NCBI GenBank assembly: GCA_023459435.1
Contig: JAEWUL010000264.1
Coordinates: forward strand, 1 to 8,341
DNA from: Bacteroidota bacterium
GTDB taxonomy: Bacteria; Bacteroidota; Bacteroidia; Bacteroidales; WCHB1-69
Reading direction: 5' to 3'
Length of the DNA: 8,341 nucleotides
The position numbers and the translations under genes are program-made. The notes under the pieces were generated by a model. That model was not told where the DNA came from, did not search any database, and saw nothing but the letters and a program-made list of their open reading frames with translations. This document shows, in pieces, positions 1 to 6,651 of this stretch. Every line of letters begins with the position of its first letter. The stretch's first letter is position 1.

Positions 1-242
1 CCTTTGAGTGCAGCCCTGGAACCGGAGTGAAGATCCTCTTTATAGGTAAATCCGGGATCCCTGAAATGAGCATGCAGATCTGTAAAAGCTGGTAGAAGTA
101 CGAAGTTAGTATTTTTATAATCTACAGCATCAGAGGTGTTACAAATCGATTCTCCTATTGCAATAATTTTTCCGTTTTCAAAACATATATCACCTATAAA
201 GTCTTGATTATCATCAACTAATCTAATATTTTTATACCACAT
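1..242 (-). CDS. pyrC: Dihydroorotase, N-terminal part (runs off the left edge)
   Basis: This is the first 80 residues of a dihydroorotase, the amidohydrolase that interconverts N-carbamoyl-aspartate and dihydroorotate in cytoplasmic pyrimidine synthesis. Reading the minus strand from an ATG at 242-240 gives a small N-terminal beta region (residues 1-50). It leads into DLHAHFRDPG at residues 55-64, which is the family's metal-binding signature, with His57 and His59 as the expected zinc ligands. The following YKED and SGSRAA stretch (about 67-77) also fits the family. The remaining metal ligands, the carbamylated lysine and the C-terminus lie outside the window. The gene is divergent from infC and has a good Bacteroidetes-type promoter 23 bases upstream of its start. 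There is no Shine-Dalgarno sequence. A non-catalytic dihydroorotase-like paralogue or another cyclic amidohydrolase is possible, because only the first motif can be seen. Confidence 0.85.
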   Translation of the reverse strand, partial: MWYKNIRLVDDNQDFIGDICFENGKIIAIGESICNTSDAVDYKNTNFVLLPAFTDLHAHFRDPGFTYKEDLHSGSRAALK

Positions 243-264
243 CTTTTTAAAATTAAAATCTATG

Positions 265-297
265 CAAAGATACAAAATAATGTGTTCATAGGGCAAA
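265..297 (-). promoter_or_regulatory. Putative Bacteroidetes-type promoter of pyrC
   Basis: On the minus strand a TATCTTTG box (265-272 on the plus strand, matching the TAnnTTTG -7 consensus) is preceded by TTTG (294-297) with 21 bases between. That spacing is within the range reported for this promoter class. The box ends 22 bases before the pyrC ATG, so the leader would be about 20 bases. The -33 TTTG lies inside the first unit of the GGGCAAA tandem repeat. This is a match to consensus only; no start site is known. Confidence 0.6.
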
Positions 298-318
298 GGG
301 CAAAGGGCAAAGGGCGAA
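291..318. repeat. Heptamer tandem repeat (GGGCAAA)x3 plus one variant unit
   Basis: Three perfect GGGCAAA units occupy 291-311 and are followed by GGGCGAA at 312-318. On the minus strand each perfect unit reads TTTGCCC. The repeat lies in the divergent pyrC/infC spacer and its pyrC-proximal unit supplies the TTTG of the predicted pyrC promoter. It is G-rich compared with the surrounding A/T-rich spacer. Such an array could change length by slippage, but a single sequence cannot show this. Confidence 0.9.
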
Positions 319-375
319 AGGCTATGGGGGTATTTTAAATTTTTTCAAAGATGATTTTTGAATTGATTTTTTTTG

Positions 376-383
376 TATTTTTG
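376..383 (+). promoter_or_regulatory. Possible -7 box of the infC operon promoter
   Basis: TATTTTTG matches the TAnnTTTG -7 consensus and lies 53 bases before the proposed infC start, leaving a leader of roughly 45-50 bases. The only nearby TTTG (357-360) is 15 bases upstream, shorter than usual for a -33 element. The box sits in a T-rich stretch, so a chance match is possible. Confidence 0.4.
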
Positions 384-423
384 CGCCCCAAAAACATTAT
401 AAATAAAGTTATTAACAAATAGA

Positions 424-439
424 AAGGAACCAAGGTATC
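424..439 (+). promoter_or_regulatory. Shine-Dalgarno-like sequence and non-canonical ATC start of infC
   Basis: AAAGGA (423-428) stands 8 bases before an ATC codon at 437-439. ATC is chosen because the infC frame stays conserved upstream of the first TTG (539) and reaches a stop at 413-415 without any ATG, GTG or TTG before 539. The nearest ATG codons are in other frames or far upstream (351). Starting at 539 would remove the conserved N-terminal helix of IF3. AUU or other rare starts on infC are known from E. coli and other bacteria, where IF3 rejects its own start codon and so limits its own synthesis. Confidence 0.75.
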
Positions 440-994
440 GCAACGCAAACTAATCGTCCATTTATTCGTAGAGGAGCCCCACAAAAAAAAGAAGCTCTTC
501 ATAAAATTAATGAATTTATCACAGCTTCAACCATCCGGTTGGTTGGTGATAATTTAGAGCCACAAATAACTACTTTACGCGAAGCTCTATCCATTGCAGA
601 ACGATTAGGGCTTGATTTAGTAGAGATCTCCCCGCAAGCCAGTCCGCCGGTTTGTAAGGTGATGGATTATCAAAAGTTTCTTTATGAACAAAAGAAAAAA
701 GCAAAAGAGATTAAAGCCAAATCTGCCAAAATTGTGATCAAGGAGATCAGATTAGGCCCTCATACGGATGATCATGACTTTGAGTTTAAAGTAAATCATG
801 CGATGAAATTTTTAAAAGAGGGTTGTAAAGTTAAAGTGGATGTCTTTTTTAAAGGAAGAATGATTGTTTATAAGGATCAAGGGGAACTTATCTTATTGAA
901 ATTTGCTACTGCTTTAGAGGAGTTTGGGAAAGTAGAGAGTATGCCGAAACTGGAAGGGAAAAGGATGATTATGATTCTGGTTCCTAAAAAATAG
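437..994 (+). CDS. infC: Translation initiation factor IF-3
   Basis: IF-3 binds the 30S subunit, keeps it apart from 50S and enforces correct start codon and initiator tRNA choice. From the ATC start the product is 185 residues, the usual length. Residues 1-20 are a basic leader. The N-terminal domain spans about 21-87, with KINEF (23-27), RLVGDN (34-39) and the signature stretch PPVCKVMDYQKF (70-81). A lysine-rich linker helix (about 84-97) leads to the C-terminal domain (about 98-185), with KEIRLGPHTDDHDFEFK (102-118) and a final MIMILVPKK. It is the first gene of an infC-rpmI-rplT operon, 48 bases before rpmI. The usual upstream thrS is absent here; pyrC is divergent instead. The start choice is inferred from conservation of the reading frame, since the first standard start (TTG at 539) would truncate the protein by 34 residues. 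The ATC start suggests the classical IF3 autoregulation. Confidence 0.95.
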   Translation: MATQTNRPFIRRGAPQKKEALHKINEFITASTIRLVGDNLEPQITTLREALSIAERLGLDLVEISPQASPPVCKVMDYQKFLYEQKKKAKEIKAKSAKIVIKEIRLGPHTDDHDFEFKVNHAMKFLKEGCKVKVDVFFKGRMIVYKDQGELILLKFATALEEFGKVESMPKLEGKRMIMILVPKK

Positions 995-1042
995 AAAAAT
1001 TGCATTAAACAAGATCATATTAACATTTTAAACGAATTAAAA

Positions 1043-1240
1043 ATGCCAAAGATGAAAACCAAATCCGCTGCTAAAAAGAGATTTTCTCTTACAGGCACCG
1101 GTAAAGTAAAAAGACACCATGCTTATCACAGCCACATTTTAACGAAAAAATCTACCAAGAGAAAACGTAATCTGGCTTATAGCGCAATTGCTGATAAGAC
1201 AATGGAAAGAACCATCAAAAACATGTTGGGTCTTTGTTAA
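1043..1240 (+). CDS. rpmI: 50S ribosomal protein L35 (bL35)
   Basis: This small basic protein (65 residues) of the large ribosomal subunit matches bL35 over its full length. It has the N-terminal [14 protein letters not shown] motif, [16 protein letters not shown] (18-33), a [11 protein letters not shown] basic run and the C-terminal helix. The gene sits between infC and rplT, as in most bacteria. The ATG start at 1043 is preceded by an A-rich leader without a Shine-Dalgarno sequence. In E. coli L20 represses the rpmI-rplT messenger through an RNA fold here; I could not see an equivalent fold by eye. Confidence 0.97.
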   Translation: MPKMKTKSAAKKRFSLTGTGKVKRHHAYHSHILTKKSTKRKRNLAYSAIADKTMERTIKNMLGLC

Positions 1241-1309
1241 AAAAAATTATTAACTTTATGATCAGCCAATAAAGAGTTTACAGAAAGTAAAACGCTGACG
1301 TAAAAAAGA

Positions 1310-1315
1310 AAGGAG
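1310..1315 (+). promoter_or_regulatory. Strong Shine-Dalgarno sequence of rplT
   Basis: AAGGAG lies 5 bases before the rplT ATG. It is notable because nearly all other genes in the window lack such a sequence, as expected for Bacteroidetes, where ribosomal proteins sequester the anti-Shine-Dalgarno end of 16S rRNA. Only infC has a comparable site. Confidence 0.75.
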
Positions 1316-1320
1316 AATTT

Positions 1321-1665
1321 ATGCCAAGATCAGTAAATCATGTTGCTTCAAAAGCAAGAAGAAAAAAGATTTTGAATCGTACCAAAGGGTACTTCGGTAA
1401 ACGTAAAAATGTTTGGACCGTTGCCAAAAACACATGGGAAAAGGGACAACAATACGCATATCGTGATCGTAAAAACAAAAAAAGAGCATTCAGAAGTTTG
1501 TGGATTACCCGTATCAATGCGGGCGTTCGCGAATACGGCATCTCTTACTCAGTATTCATGGGTAATTTAGCTAAGAAGGGTATCGAATTAAACCGTAAAA
1601 CCCTCGCCGACCTCGCAATGAACAATCCGGCAGCTTTCAAAGCGATCGTTGATTTGGTAAAATAA
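1321..1665 (+). CDS. rplT: 50S ribosomal protein L20 (bL20)
   Basis: bL20 binds 23S rRNA early in large-subunit assembly and, in other bacteria, also represses its own operon. The 114-residue product is full length. It has the [18 protein letters not shown] start, the [11 protein letters not shown] segment (22-32), the [23 protein letters not shown] block (46-68) and the compact C-terminal domain with [14 protein letters not shown] (86-99). It is the last gene of infC-rpmI-rplT and is followed 51 bases later by an intrinsic terminator. The 80-base gap after rpmI and the AAGGAG site before the ATG suggest separate translational control from rpmI. Codons here look more C-rich than in neighbouring genes, consistent with high expression. 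Confidence 0.98.
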   Translation: MPRSVNHVASKARRKKILNRTKGYFGKRKNVWTVAKNTWEKGQQYAYRDRKNKKRAFRSLWITRINAGVREYGISYSVFMGNLAKKGIELNRKTLADLAMNNPAAFKAIVDLVK

Positions 1666-1716
1666 ACTTACTAAACTCAATACAAACTATCATTTATCCG
1701 GTTTAATGCAACATAA

Positions 1717-1747
1717 AAAGAAGGGAGTAAAATCCCTTTCTTTTTTT
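1717..1747 (+). terminator. Intrinsic terminator of the infC-rpmI-rplT operon
   Basis: The arms AAGGGA (1721-1726) and TCCCTT (1733-1738) pair perfectly around a GTAAAA loop. The stem extends by AAAG (1717-1720) with CTTT after a single bulged T at 1739. A run of seven T follows (1741-1747). The position, 51 bases after the rplT stop and before the next promoter-like box, fits an operon end. Confidence 0.85.
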
Positions 1748-1781
1748 GTTATAATAATATTAAAATATCATCGTTAATATA

Positions 1782-1789
1782 TATCTTTG
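1782..1789 (+). promoter_or_regulatory. Probable -7 box for the DUF6089-uppS unit
   Basis: TATCTTTG matches the Bacteroidetes TAnnTTTG consensus and ends 19 bases before the ATG at 1809, just after the rplT terminator. No TTG is found at the usual -33 distance; the region upstream is nearly pure A/T. Location and the perfect -7 match support it. Confidence 0.5.
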
Positions 1790-1808
1790 CAGTTTAAAGA
1801 AAAAAAGA

Positions 1809-2648
1809 ATGAAAAAAGGATTGATTCTACTCGTTTTTGTATGTATTGGACTGATATCCACAGCACAAAAATCTGAAATTGGAGGAATGGTTGGCACATC
1901 ATTCTATATGGGAGATCTGAATCCAAGAACACTCTTTCCAAACTTCCAACCTTGTGGTGGGATTTTATACCGGTATAATTTTAACCCCAGATGGGCTCTT
2001 AAAACAAATATCCTTTTTGCTCAGGTTCAAGCCAGTGATCAGCTTACCAATGATCATTATGCGCGTAATCTTAGCTTCAGATCCCCCATCACTGAGATCT
2101 CTGCCCAAATAGAACTTAATTTTTTCAACTTGTACAATATCCCTGCCAGAAACCATTTTTCACCTTATATCTATATCGGAATCGATCTCTTTTCCTTTAA
2201 TCCTCAAGCCGAATTAAATGGTGTTTATTATGATCTTCAAAATTTTGGAACAGAAGGACAAGGCCTTGAAGGGCAACCAAAACCCTATAGTCTTGTGAGT
2301 ATGGCAATCCCCTTTGGAATGGGAATCAAATATAATGCAGGGAAGTATGTCTCTCTTGGTTTGGAATGGGGAATGAGATATACATTTACGGATTATTTAG
2401 ATGATGTAAGTGGTACCTATTTTGATAATGAATTACTCCAAATCCAAAAAGGGGATCTTGTGGCTCAGTTAGCTGATAGATCTGAGATCATTCATGCTCC
2501 AGGTACTCAAAGAGGAAATGCAACAACCAGTGATTGGTACTCTTTTGCCGTTTTTACGCTTACATTTAAAATCGGAAATGAAGATACATCCTGTAATATT
2601 CGTTATAACGTAAAACCTAAAAGAAATAATAGTGGTGCAAAATATTGA
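1809..2648 (+). CDS. DUF6089-like outer-membrane beta-barrel protein
   Basis: The product has 279 residues. A signal peptide at 1-19 (MKK, hydrophobic core, STA before Gln20) directs it through Sec. The rest resembles the uncharacterised DUF6089 family of Bacteroidetes: it begins EIGGMVGTSFYMGDLNP (23-39), then GGILYRYNFNPRWALKTNILF (50-70), and continues with alternating aromatic and polar strands typical of a small OM barrel, including GMGIKYNAGKYVSLGLEWGMRYTFTDYLDDV. It ends with a basic tail rather than a terminal aromatic residue, so the barrel probably closes before the last 20 or so residues (the FAVFTLTFKIG strand). The family commonly sits beside uppS and bamA in this phylum, and here its end overlaps uppS by 17 bases. 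A role in envelope biogenesis is inferred from context only. The family name is recognised by pattern, not by a search. Confidence 0.75.
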   Translation: MKKGLILLVFVCIGLISTAQKSEIGGMVGTSFYMGDLNPRTLFPNFQPCGGILYRYNFNPRWALKTNILFAQVQASDQLTNDHYARNLSFRSPITEISAQIELNFFNLYNIPARNHFSPYIYIGIDLFSFNPQAELNGVYYDLQNFGTEGQGLEGQPKPYSLVSMAIPFGMGIKYNAGKYVSLGLEWGMRYTFTDYLDDVSGTYFDNELLQIQKGDLVAQLADRSEIIHAPGTQRGNATTSDWYSFAVFTLTFKIGNEDTSCNIRYNVKPKRNNSGAKY

Positions 2649-3372
2649 CAGATTAAAAATACCCTCTCATATAGCCATCATTATGGATGGAAATGGAAGA
2701 TGGGCTGTGGAAAAAGGTCAGGATAGAATCTTTGGTCATCAAAATGCGATCGAAGCAGTGAGAAGTGTCATTGAAGGTGCCGGTGAAATCGGGGTTCAAT
2801 TTCTTACTTTGTATGCTTTCTCTACAGAAAATTGGAATAGACCCAAACAAGAAGTGGATGCTCTGATGAGCCTTTTTGTGAAATGTATGCATTCTGAAGT
2901 GAAAAATTTGATGAAAAACAATGTCAAACTTCTGGCAATCGGAGATATTGAATCATTACCTCTTGATTGTCAGTCTGAACTTAATGATGCTTTGGATCAA
3001 ACCAAAAACAATTCAGGACTTGCCGTTGTTCTTGCGCTCAGTTACAGCTCACGCAGTGAATTGACCTATTCAATGCAACAGATTGCTCAAAAAGTACAGG
3101 ATGGTACCCTCAACGTTACTTCGATTACTGAAGAAACAATACAACAACACCTTTATACAGATTCTATTCCGGATCCTGATATATTAATCAGAACAGGAAG
3201 AGAACAACGTGTAAGTAATTTCCTTTTATGGCAAATTTCTTATACCGAACTCTTCTTTTCACCTATCTTATGGCCCGATTTTAGAAAAAACGATTTATTT
3301 GAGATCATTTCAGATTTTCAAAATCGGGAAAGAAGATTCGGAAAAACTTCCGAACAACTTATTAATCAATGA
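2632..3372 (+). CDS. uppS: Isoprenyl transferase (undecaprenyl diphosphate synthase)
   Basis: This cis-prenyltransferase condenses isopentenyl diphosphate onto farnesyl diphosphate, giving the C55 carrier for peptidoglycan and surface glycans at the cytoplasmic membrane face. The 246-residue product has the family landmarks: IAIIMDGNGRWA (14-25) with catalytic Asp19 and Arg23, FGH (34-36), YAFSTENWNRP (61-71) with Ser64, Asn67 and Arg70, and Glu74. The C-terminal signature runs from Arg187 through Arg193, SNFLLW (195-200) and Glu206. Two positions are odd: Arg190 replaces the usual Gly in the RTGGE motif, and Ser142 stands where Trp is common (SYSSRSE). The start is GTG at 2632 (a second GTG follows at 2635). 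No ATG occurs between the in-frame stop at 2611 and Met18. The gene overlaps the preceding one by 17 bases in a different frame, which suggests coupled translation. It is probably an active UppS. Confidence 0.95.
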   Translation: MVQNIDRLKIPSHIAIIMDGNGRWAVEKGQDRIFGHQNAIEAVRSVIEGAGEIGVQFLTLYAFSTENWNRPKQEVDALMSLFVKCMHSEVKNLMKNNVKLLAIGDIESLPLDCQSELNDALDQTKNNSGLAVVLALSYSSRSELTYSMQQIAQKVQDGTLNVTSITEETIQQHLYTDSIPDPDILIRTGREQRVSNFLLWQISYTELFFSPILWPDFRKNDLFEIISDFQNRERRFGKTSEQLINQ

Positions 3373-3380
3373 TTTTTTAC

Positions 3381-3388
3381 TATATTTG
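3381..3388 (+). promoter_or_regulatory. Possible -7 box of bamA promoter
   Basis: TATATTTG fits the TAnnTTTG consensus and ends 22 bases before the bamA ATG, inside the 38-base gap after uppS. No TTG lies at the expected -33 distance. It could give bamA and the ompH genes a start of their own in addition to read-through from uppS. Confidence 0.45.
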
Positions 3389-3410
3389 CCAGCTAATTTT
3401 ATCAAAATAA

Positions 3411-6041
3411 ATGACCCATTCAATTTATAAATCACTTTTTGTTATCACGGTTCTATTTTTCTTTAATTTAAATAGTTATGGTCAGATTGAACCCCCTGTT
3501 GCTGATGACAAACCAAAATCTGCTATCGACTTGTCCGTACCAAAAAGATACGAAGTGGGCGGAATTACAACATCCGGCTCTTCAATTTTTGATACTCGTT
3601 TACTCCTTTTTGGTATTGGTGATCTTATTGAAGTTCCAGGGGATGATATTTCAAGATCTATTAAAAGAATCTGGAGTACCGGATTGTATGAAGAGATTGA
3701 TATCAGTGTAACAAAAATTGTTGGAGATTTGATCTTTTTTAATGTTCATATCGTTGAAAGATCCAGATTGGTATCCTTTGGTTTTAAAGGTACCCGCAAA
3801 ACAGAGGAAACCGATTTAAGAGAATTGATCAAAATTGCTCAGGGAAATATTGTAAACGATAACATGAAACAAACTTGTATCAACATGATCAAAAAATTTT
3901 ATGTGGATAAGGGATACTATAATTGTGATGTTTCTGTTGAAGAATTCAAAGATGATAAAATCTCCAGAGGAGTTACCCTGGTGTTTACAGTTGCTAAAGA
4001 TAGAAAAGTTAAAATCAATAAAATCCATTTTGTAGGGAGCAATGGTGGTGTGGCTCACGGTCGTTTGAAAAAAGCGATGAGTAATACTAAAGAGATGACC
4101 CGCATTATGCCTTTTTATAAAGCAGATACAGTGATTGCATATTTTATCAAACATCCTGAATATTACAAATCTAAAGATCTTTTGGAACATCTGGAAGACT
4201 ATTTTTCGGATAGAGTAAAAATCAGAATTGCCAAAACATCTAAATTTATAAAAGAGGAGTACGATAAAGATAAAATTAGTCTCATCAATAAATATAACGA
4301 TTATGGCTATAGAGATGCTTTTATTGAAAAAGACTCATTGGTTTTTTCTAAAGGGAAAGTAGATATATATCTATATGTAAATGAAGGAAATAAATATTAT
4401 TTCAGAAATATCGGTTTTGCTGGAAATACCAAATACAATTCTGATCTTTTGTATCAATTATTAAATATTTCAAAAGGAGATGTTTATAACCAAAGCAGGT
4501 TAATGGCCAATCTTACCGCTAATGAGTCAGGGAATGATATCAGTTCCTTATATATGAATGACGGTTATCTGTTCTTCAATGCAAATCCTGTAGAAGTATT
4601 GATCGAAAATGATTCTATTGATATCGAAATCAGAATCAGAGAGGGACGTCAGGCGTTGTACAACAAAATATCGATCACCGGTAATACAAAAACAAGTGAC
4701 AATGTAATTTTGAGAGAGGTAACCACCATTCCAGGTCAGTTGTTTAATAGAGCTGATTTAATCAGAACACAACAAGTATTGTTATCTTTGGGTTATTTTA
4801 ATCAAGAGACCATGAACGTGATCCCTACTCCAAATGAAGCTGATGGAACCGTTGATCTAACCTATGTTGTTGAGGAAGCGTCATCAGACCAATTAGAACT
4901 TTCATTAGGTTATAGTGGTCAAGCGATAGGATTAATATTAAGTGCAGGTGTAACTTTTAACAATTTCTCTTTCAAAAAAATATTCAAAAAAGAGGCATGG
5001 ACACCAGTACCTGGTGGTGATGGACAAAGATTGGCTTTAAAAGCATCTGTTACTCAAAAATATTATCAATACTATGTGTTTTCTTTTACAGAACCTTGGG
5101 TTGGAGGTAAAAAGCCAAACTCCCTTTCCACGTCATTAACCTATCAGGTTCAGGCAAATGGATTGGTAAAAACAGATGATAATTACAGAGCTTTAAAGAT
5201 TTTGGGAGCCTCATCAACTTATGCCAAAAAGATTAAATGGCCTGATGATTATTTTCAGGTTTCTCATACACTTCTGTACCAAAGATATGAAGTGCAAAAT
5301 TATAGCTCTCTTTTTGTTTTCTCTGATGGATTTTCAAATAATTTAAGTTATACATTTTCTTTGGGAAGAAGCTCTGTTAATGCTCCCATTTATCCCAGAG
5401 AAGGATCAGATATTTTGTTCTCAGTACAATTAACGCCCCCGTACTCATTATTTACCAATAAAAACTATTCCTCTTTAAATCCACAGGAGAAATACAAATG
5501 GTTAGAGATGCATAAATGGAAGTTTAATCTGACATGGTATACAAAAATTGTTGAAAATCTTGTTTTGAACGTTAGATTCAAAACCGGGTTTATGGGTCAT
5601 TATAACAAAGGGATCGGACCTTCCCCCTTTGAACGTTTCTATTTAGGGGGTGATGGTTTGTCTACATGGGCCCTGGATGGTAGAGAAGTGATTGGAATGA
5701 GAGGCTATACAGATGCTTCACTAACACCTAAAGTGAACTCTACAACTGTTGGAGGTACAATATTTAACAAATTTACTGCTGAAATCAGATACCCTATTAC
5801 TTTAAATCCAAGTGCAACAATCTATTTACTCGCATTTGCAGAAGCAGGAAAAGCATGGATTGATCCCAGACAATATTCCCCGTTTAACATGTATAAATCA
5901 GCAGGTGTGGGTGTGAGAATATTTTTACCAATGTTTGGTTTATTAGGATTTGACTGGGGCTACGGCTTTGATCCAATCCAGGGTGACGTGGGAGCTAATA
6001 AAGGACATTTCCATATCTCAATCAATCAATCTATCGATTAA
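3411..6041 (+). CDS. bamA: Outer membrane protein assembly factor BamA
   Basis: BamA is the Omp85 insertase that folds beta-barrel proteins into the outer membrane. The 876-residue product begins with a signal peptide (1-24, SYG before Gln25). Five POTRA domains follow at about 46-117, 118-198, 200-325, 328-412 and 414-492. The third is enlarged by a charged insert (about 225-290), as is usual in Bacteroidetes. The barrel covers about 494-876, with FERFYLGGDGL (740-750) and the Omp85 loop motif as MRGY (763-766, equivalent to VRGF), then EIRYPI near 791-796. The last strand ends HFHISINQSID, without the terminal aromatic residue typical of the beta-signal. The gene lies 38 bases after uppS and 57 bases before the first ompH gene, so the insertase and its periplasmic chaperones are probably co-expressed. 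TamA or another Omp85 member is less likely given five POTRAs and this neighbourhood. Confidence 0.95.
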   Translation: MTHSIYKSLFVITVLFFFNLNSYGQIEPPVADDKPKSAIDLSVPKRYEVGGITTSGSSIFDTRLLLFGIGDLIEVPGDDISRSIKRIWSTGLYEEIDISVTKIVGDLIFFNVHIVERSRLVSFGFKGTRKTEETDLRELIKIAQGNIVNDNMKQTCINMIKKFYVDKGYYNCDVSVEEFKDDKISRGVTLVFTVAKDRKVKINKIHFVGSNGGVAHGRLKKAMSNTKEMTRIMPFYKADTVIAYFIKHPEYYKSKDLLEHLEDYFSDRVKIRIAKTSKFIKEEYDKDKISLINKYNDYGYRDAFIEKDSLVFSKGKVDIYLYVNEGNKYYFRNIGFAGNTKYNSDLLYQLLNISKGDVYNQSRLMANLTANESGNDISSLYMNDGYLFFNANPVEVLIENDSIDIEIRIREGRQALYNKISITGNTKTSDNVILREVTTIPGQLFNRADLIRTQQVLLSLGYFNQETMNVIPTPNEADGTVDLTYVVEEASSDQLELSLGYSGQAIGLILSAGVTFNNFSFKKIFKKEAWTPVPGGDGQRLALKASVTQKYYQYYVFSFTEPWVGGKKPNSLSTSLTYQVQANGLVKTDDNYRALKILGASSTYAKKIKWPDDYFQVSHTLLYQRYEVQNYSSLFVFSDGFSNNLSYTFSLGRSSVNAPIYPREGSDILFSVQLTPPYSLFTNKNYSSLNPQEKYKWLEMHKWKFNLTWYTKIVENLVLNVRFKTGFMGHYNKGIGPSPFERFYLGGDGLSTWALDGREVIGMRGYTDASLTPKVNSTTVGGTIFNKFTAEIRYPITLNPSATIYLLAFAEAGKAWIDPRQYSPFNMYKSAGVGVRIFLPMFGLLGFDWGYGFDPIQGDVGANKGHFHISINQSID

Positions 6042-6098
6042 CATTAAACAAAGTCAGGTTTCAAAGGTCTAATAAGAAATATTAAAAAAACAACCACT

Positions 6099-6620
6099 AT
6101 GAAAAGAAAAATTTTATTTGCATTCGTAATGATCCTTTTATCATTACCCGTTTTTTCTCAAAAATATGCTTATATTGACTCTGAATATATTTTGAGCAAT
6201 ATACCTGAATACAAAGAGGCTCAGGCAGAATTAGACAGAATAGCTGCTCTTTGGCAAAAAGAGATTGAATCAAAATTTAAAACAATTGATTCGATGTACA
6301 AAAGTTTTCAGGTAAAAGTGATCACGTTACCTCAAGATCAAAAAAAGAACTATGAAGATCAAATCATTTCTGTTGAACAAGAGGCCAAAAATTTGCAAAA
6401 AAAACGGTTTGGTAAAGATGGAGACCTTTTCAAAAAAAGGGAAGAATTGGTAAAACCAGTTCAAGACAGAGTGTTTACAGCTATAGAAGAGTATGCAAAA
6501 GAGAAAGGATATGCCTTTGTATTTGATGTTTCCGGTTCAATGACTATTGTATATGCTGACGATAAGTTTGATATCAATGATGCTATTTTGGAAAAACTTG
6601 GAATTACTCCGACAAAATAA
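6099..6620 (+). CDS. OmpH/Skp-family periplasmic chaperone, copy 1
   Basis: Skp/OmpH proteins are trimeric periplasmic holdases that grip unfolded outer-membrane proteins with coiled-coil tentacles and hand them to BAM. This 173-residue product has a signal peptide (1-20, VFS before Gln21) and the family's first strand KYAYIDSEYIL (22-32). A charged, Lys/Glu/Gln-rich coiled-coil hairpin follows at about 38-118, and the returning head-domain strand GYAFVFDVSGSM is at 140-151. It follows bamA by 57 bases with no terminator seen. It differs from the next two copies: it lacks their PGVD motif after the first strand (it has IPEYKEAQ) and reads VKPVQDRV where they read LLKPFQ. This suggests an older split and perhaps a separate client range. 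The gene symbol skp/ompH is left open because orthology to the E. coli gene is not demonstrated. Confidence 0.9.
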   Translation: MKRKILFAFVMILLSLPVFSQKYAYIDSEYILSNIPEYKEAQAELDRIAALWQKEIESKFKTIDSMYKSFQVKVITLPQDQKKNYEDQIISVEQEAKNLQKKRFGKDGDLFKKREELVKPVQDRVFTAIEEYAKEKGYAFVFDVSGSMTIVYADDKFDINDAILEKLGITPTK

Positions 6621-6651
6621 TTATAATTATAAATCCAATATTTAAATTTTT

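Noticed and set aside
483..490. Run of eight A near the start of infC as a possible slippage site or sequencing frameshift hiding an ATG.
   Set aside because: The frame before and after the run both fit IF3, and no ATG in another frame upstream would restore a standard start.
1338..1541. A 67-codon minus-strand open frame inside rplT.
   Set aside because: It lies wholly opposite the conserved L20 gene and has no promoter or family resemblance.
3816..4190. A 124-codon open frame on the minus strand inside bamA.
   Set aside because: It is antisense to a conserved POTRA region, has no recognisable domain, and is explained by AT-rich coding sequence.
6621..6651. AT-rich near-palindromes between the first two ompH genes as a terminator.
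   Set aside because: There is no G/C in the stems and no ordered hairpin with T-tract; it looks like ordinary A/T-rich spacer.
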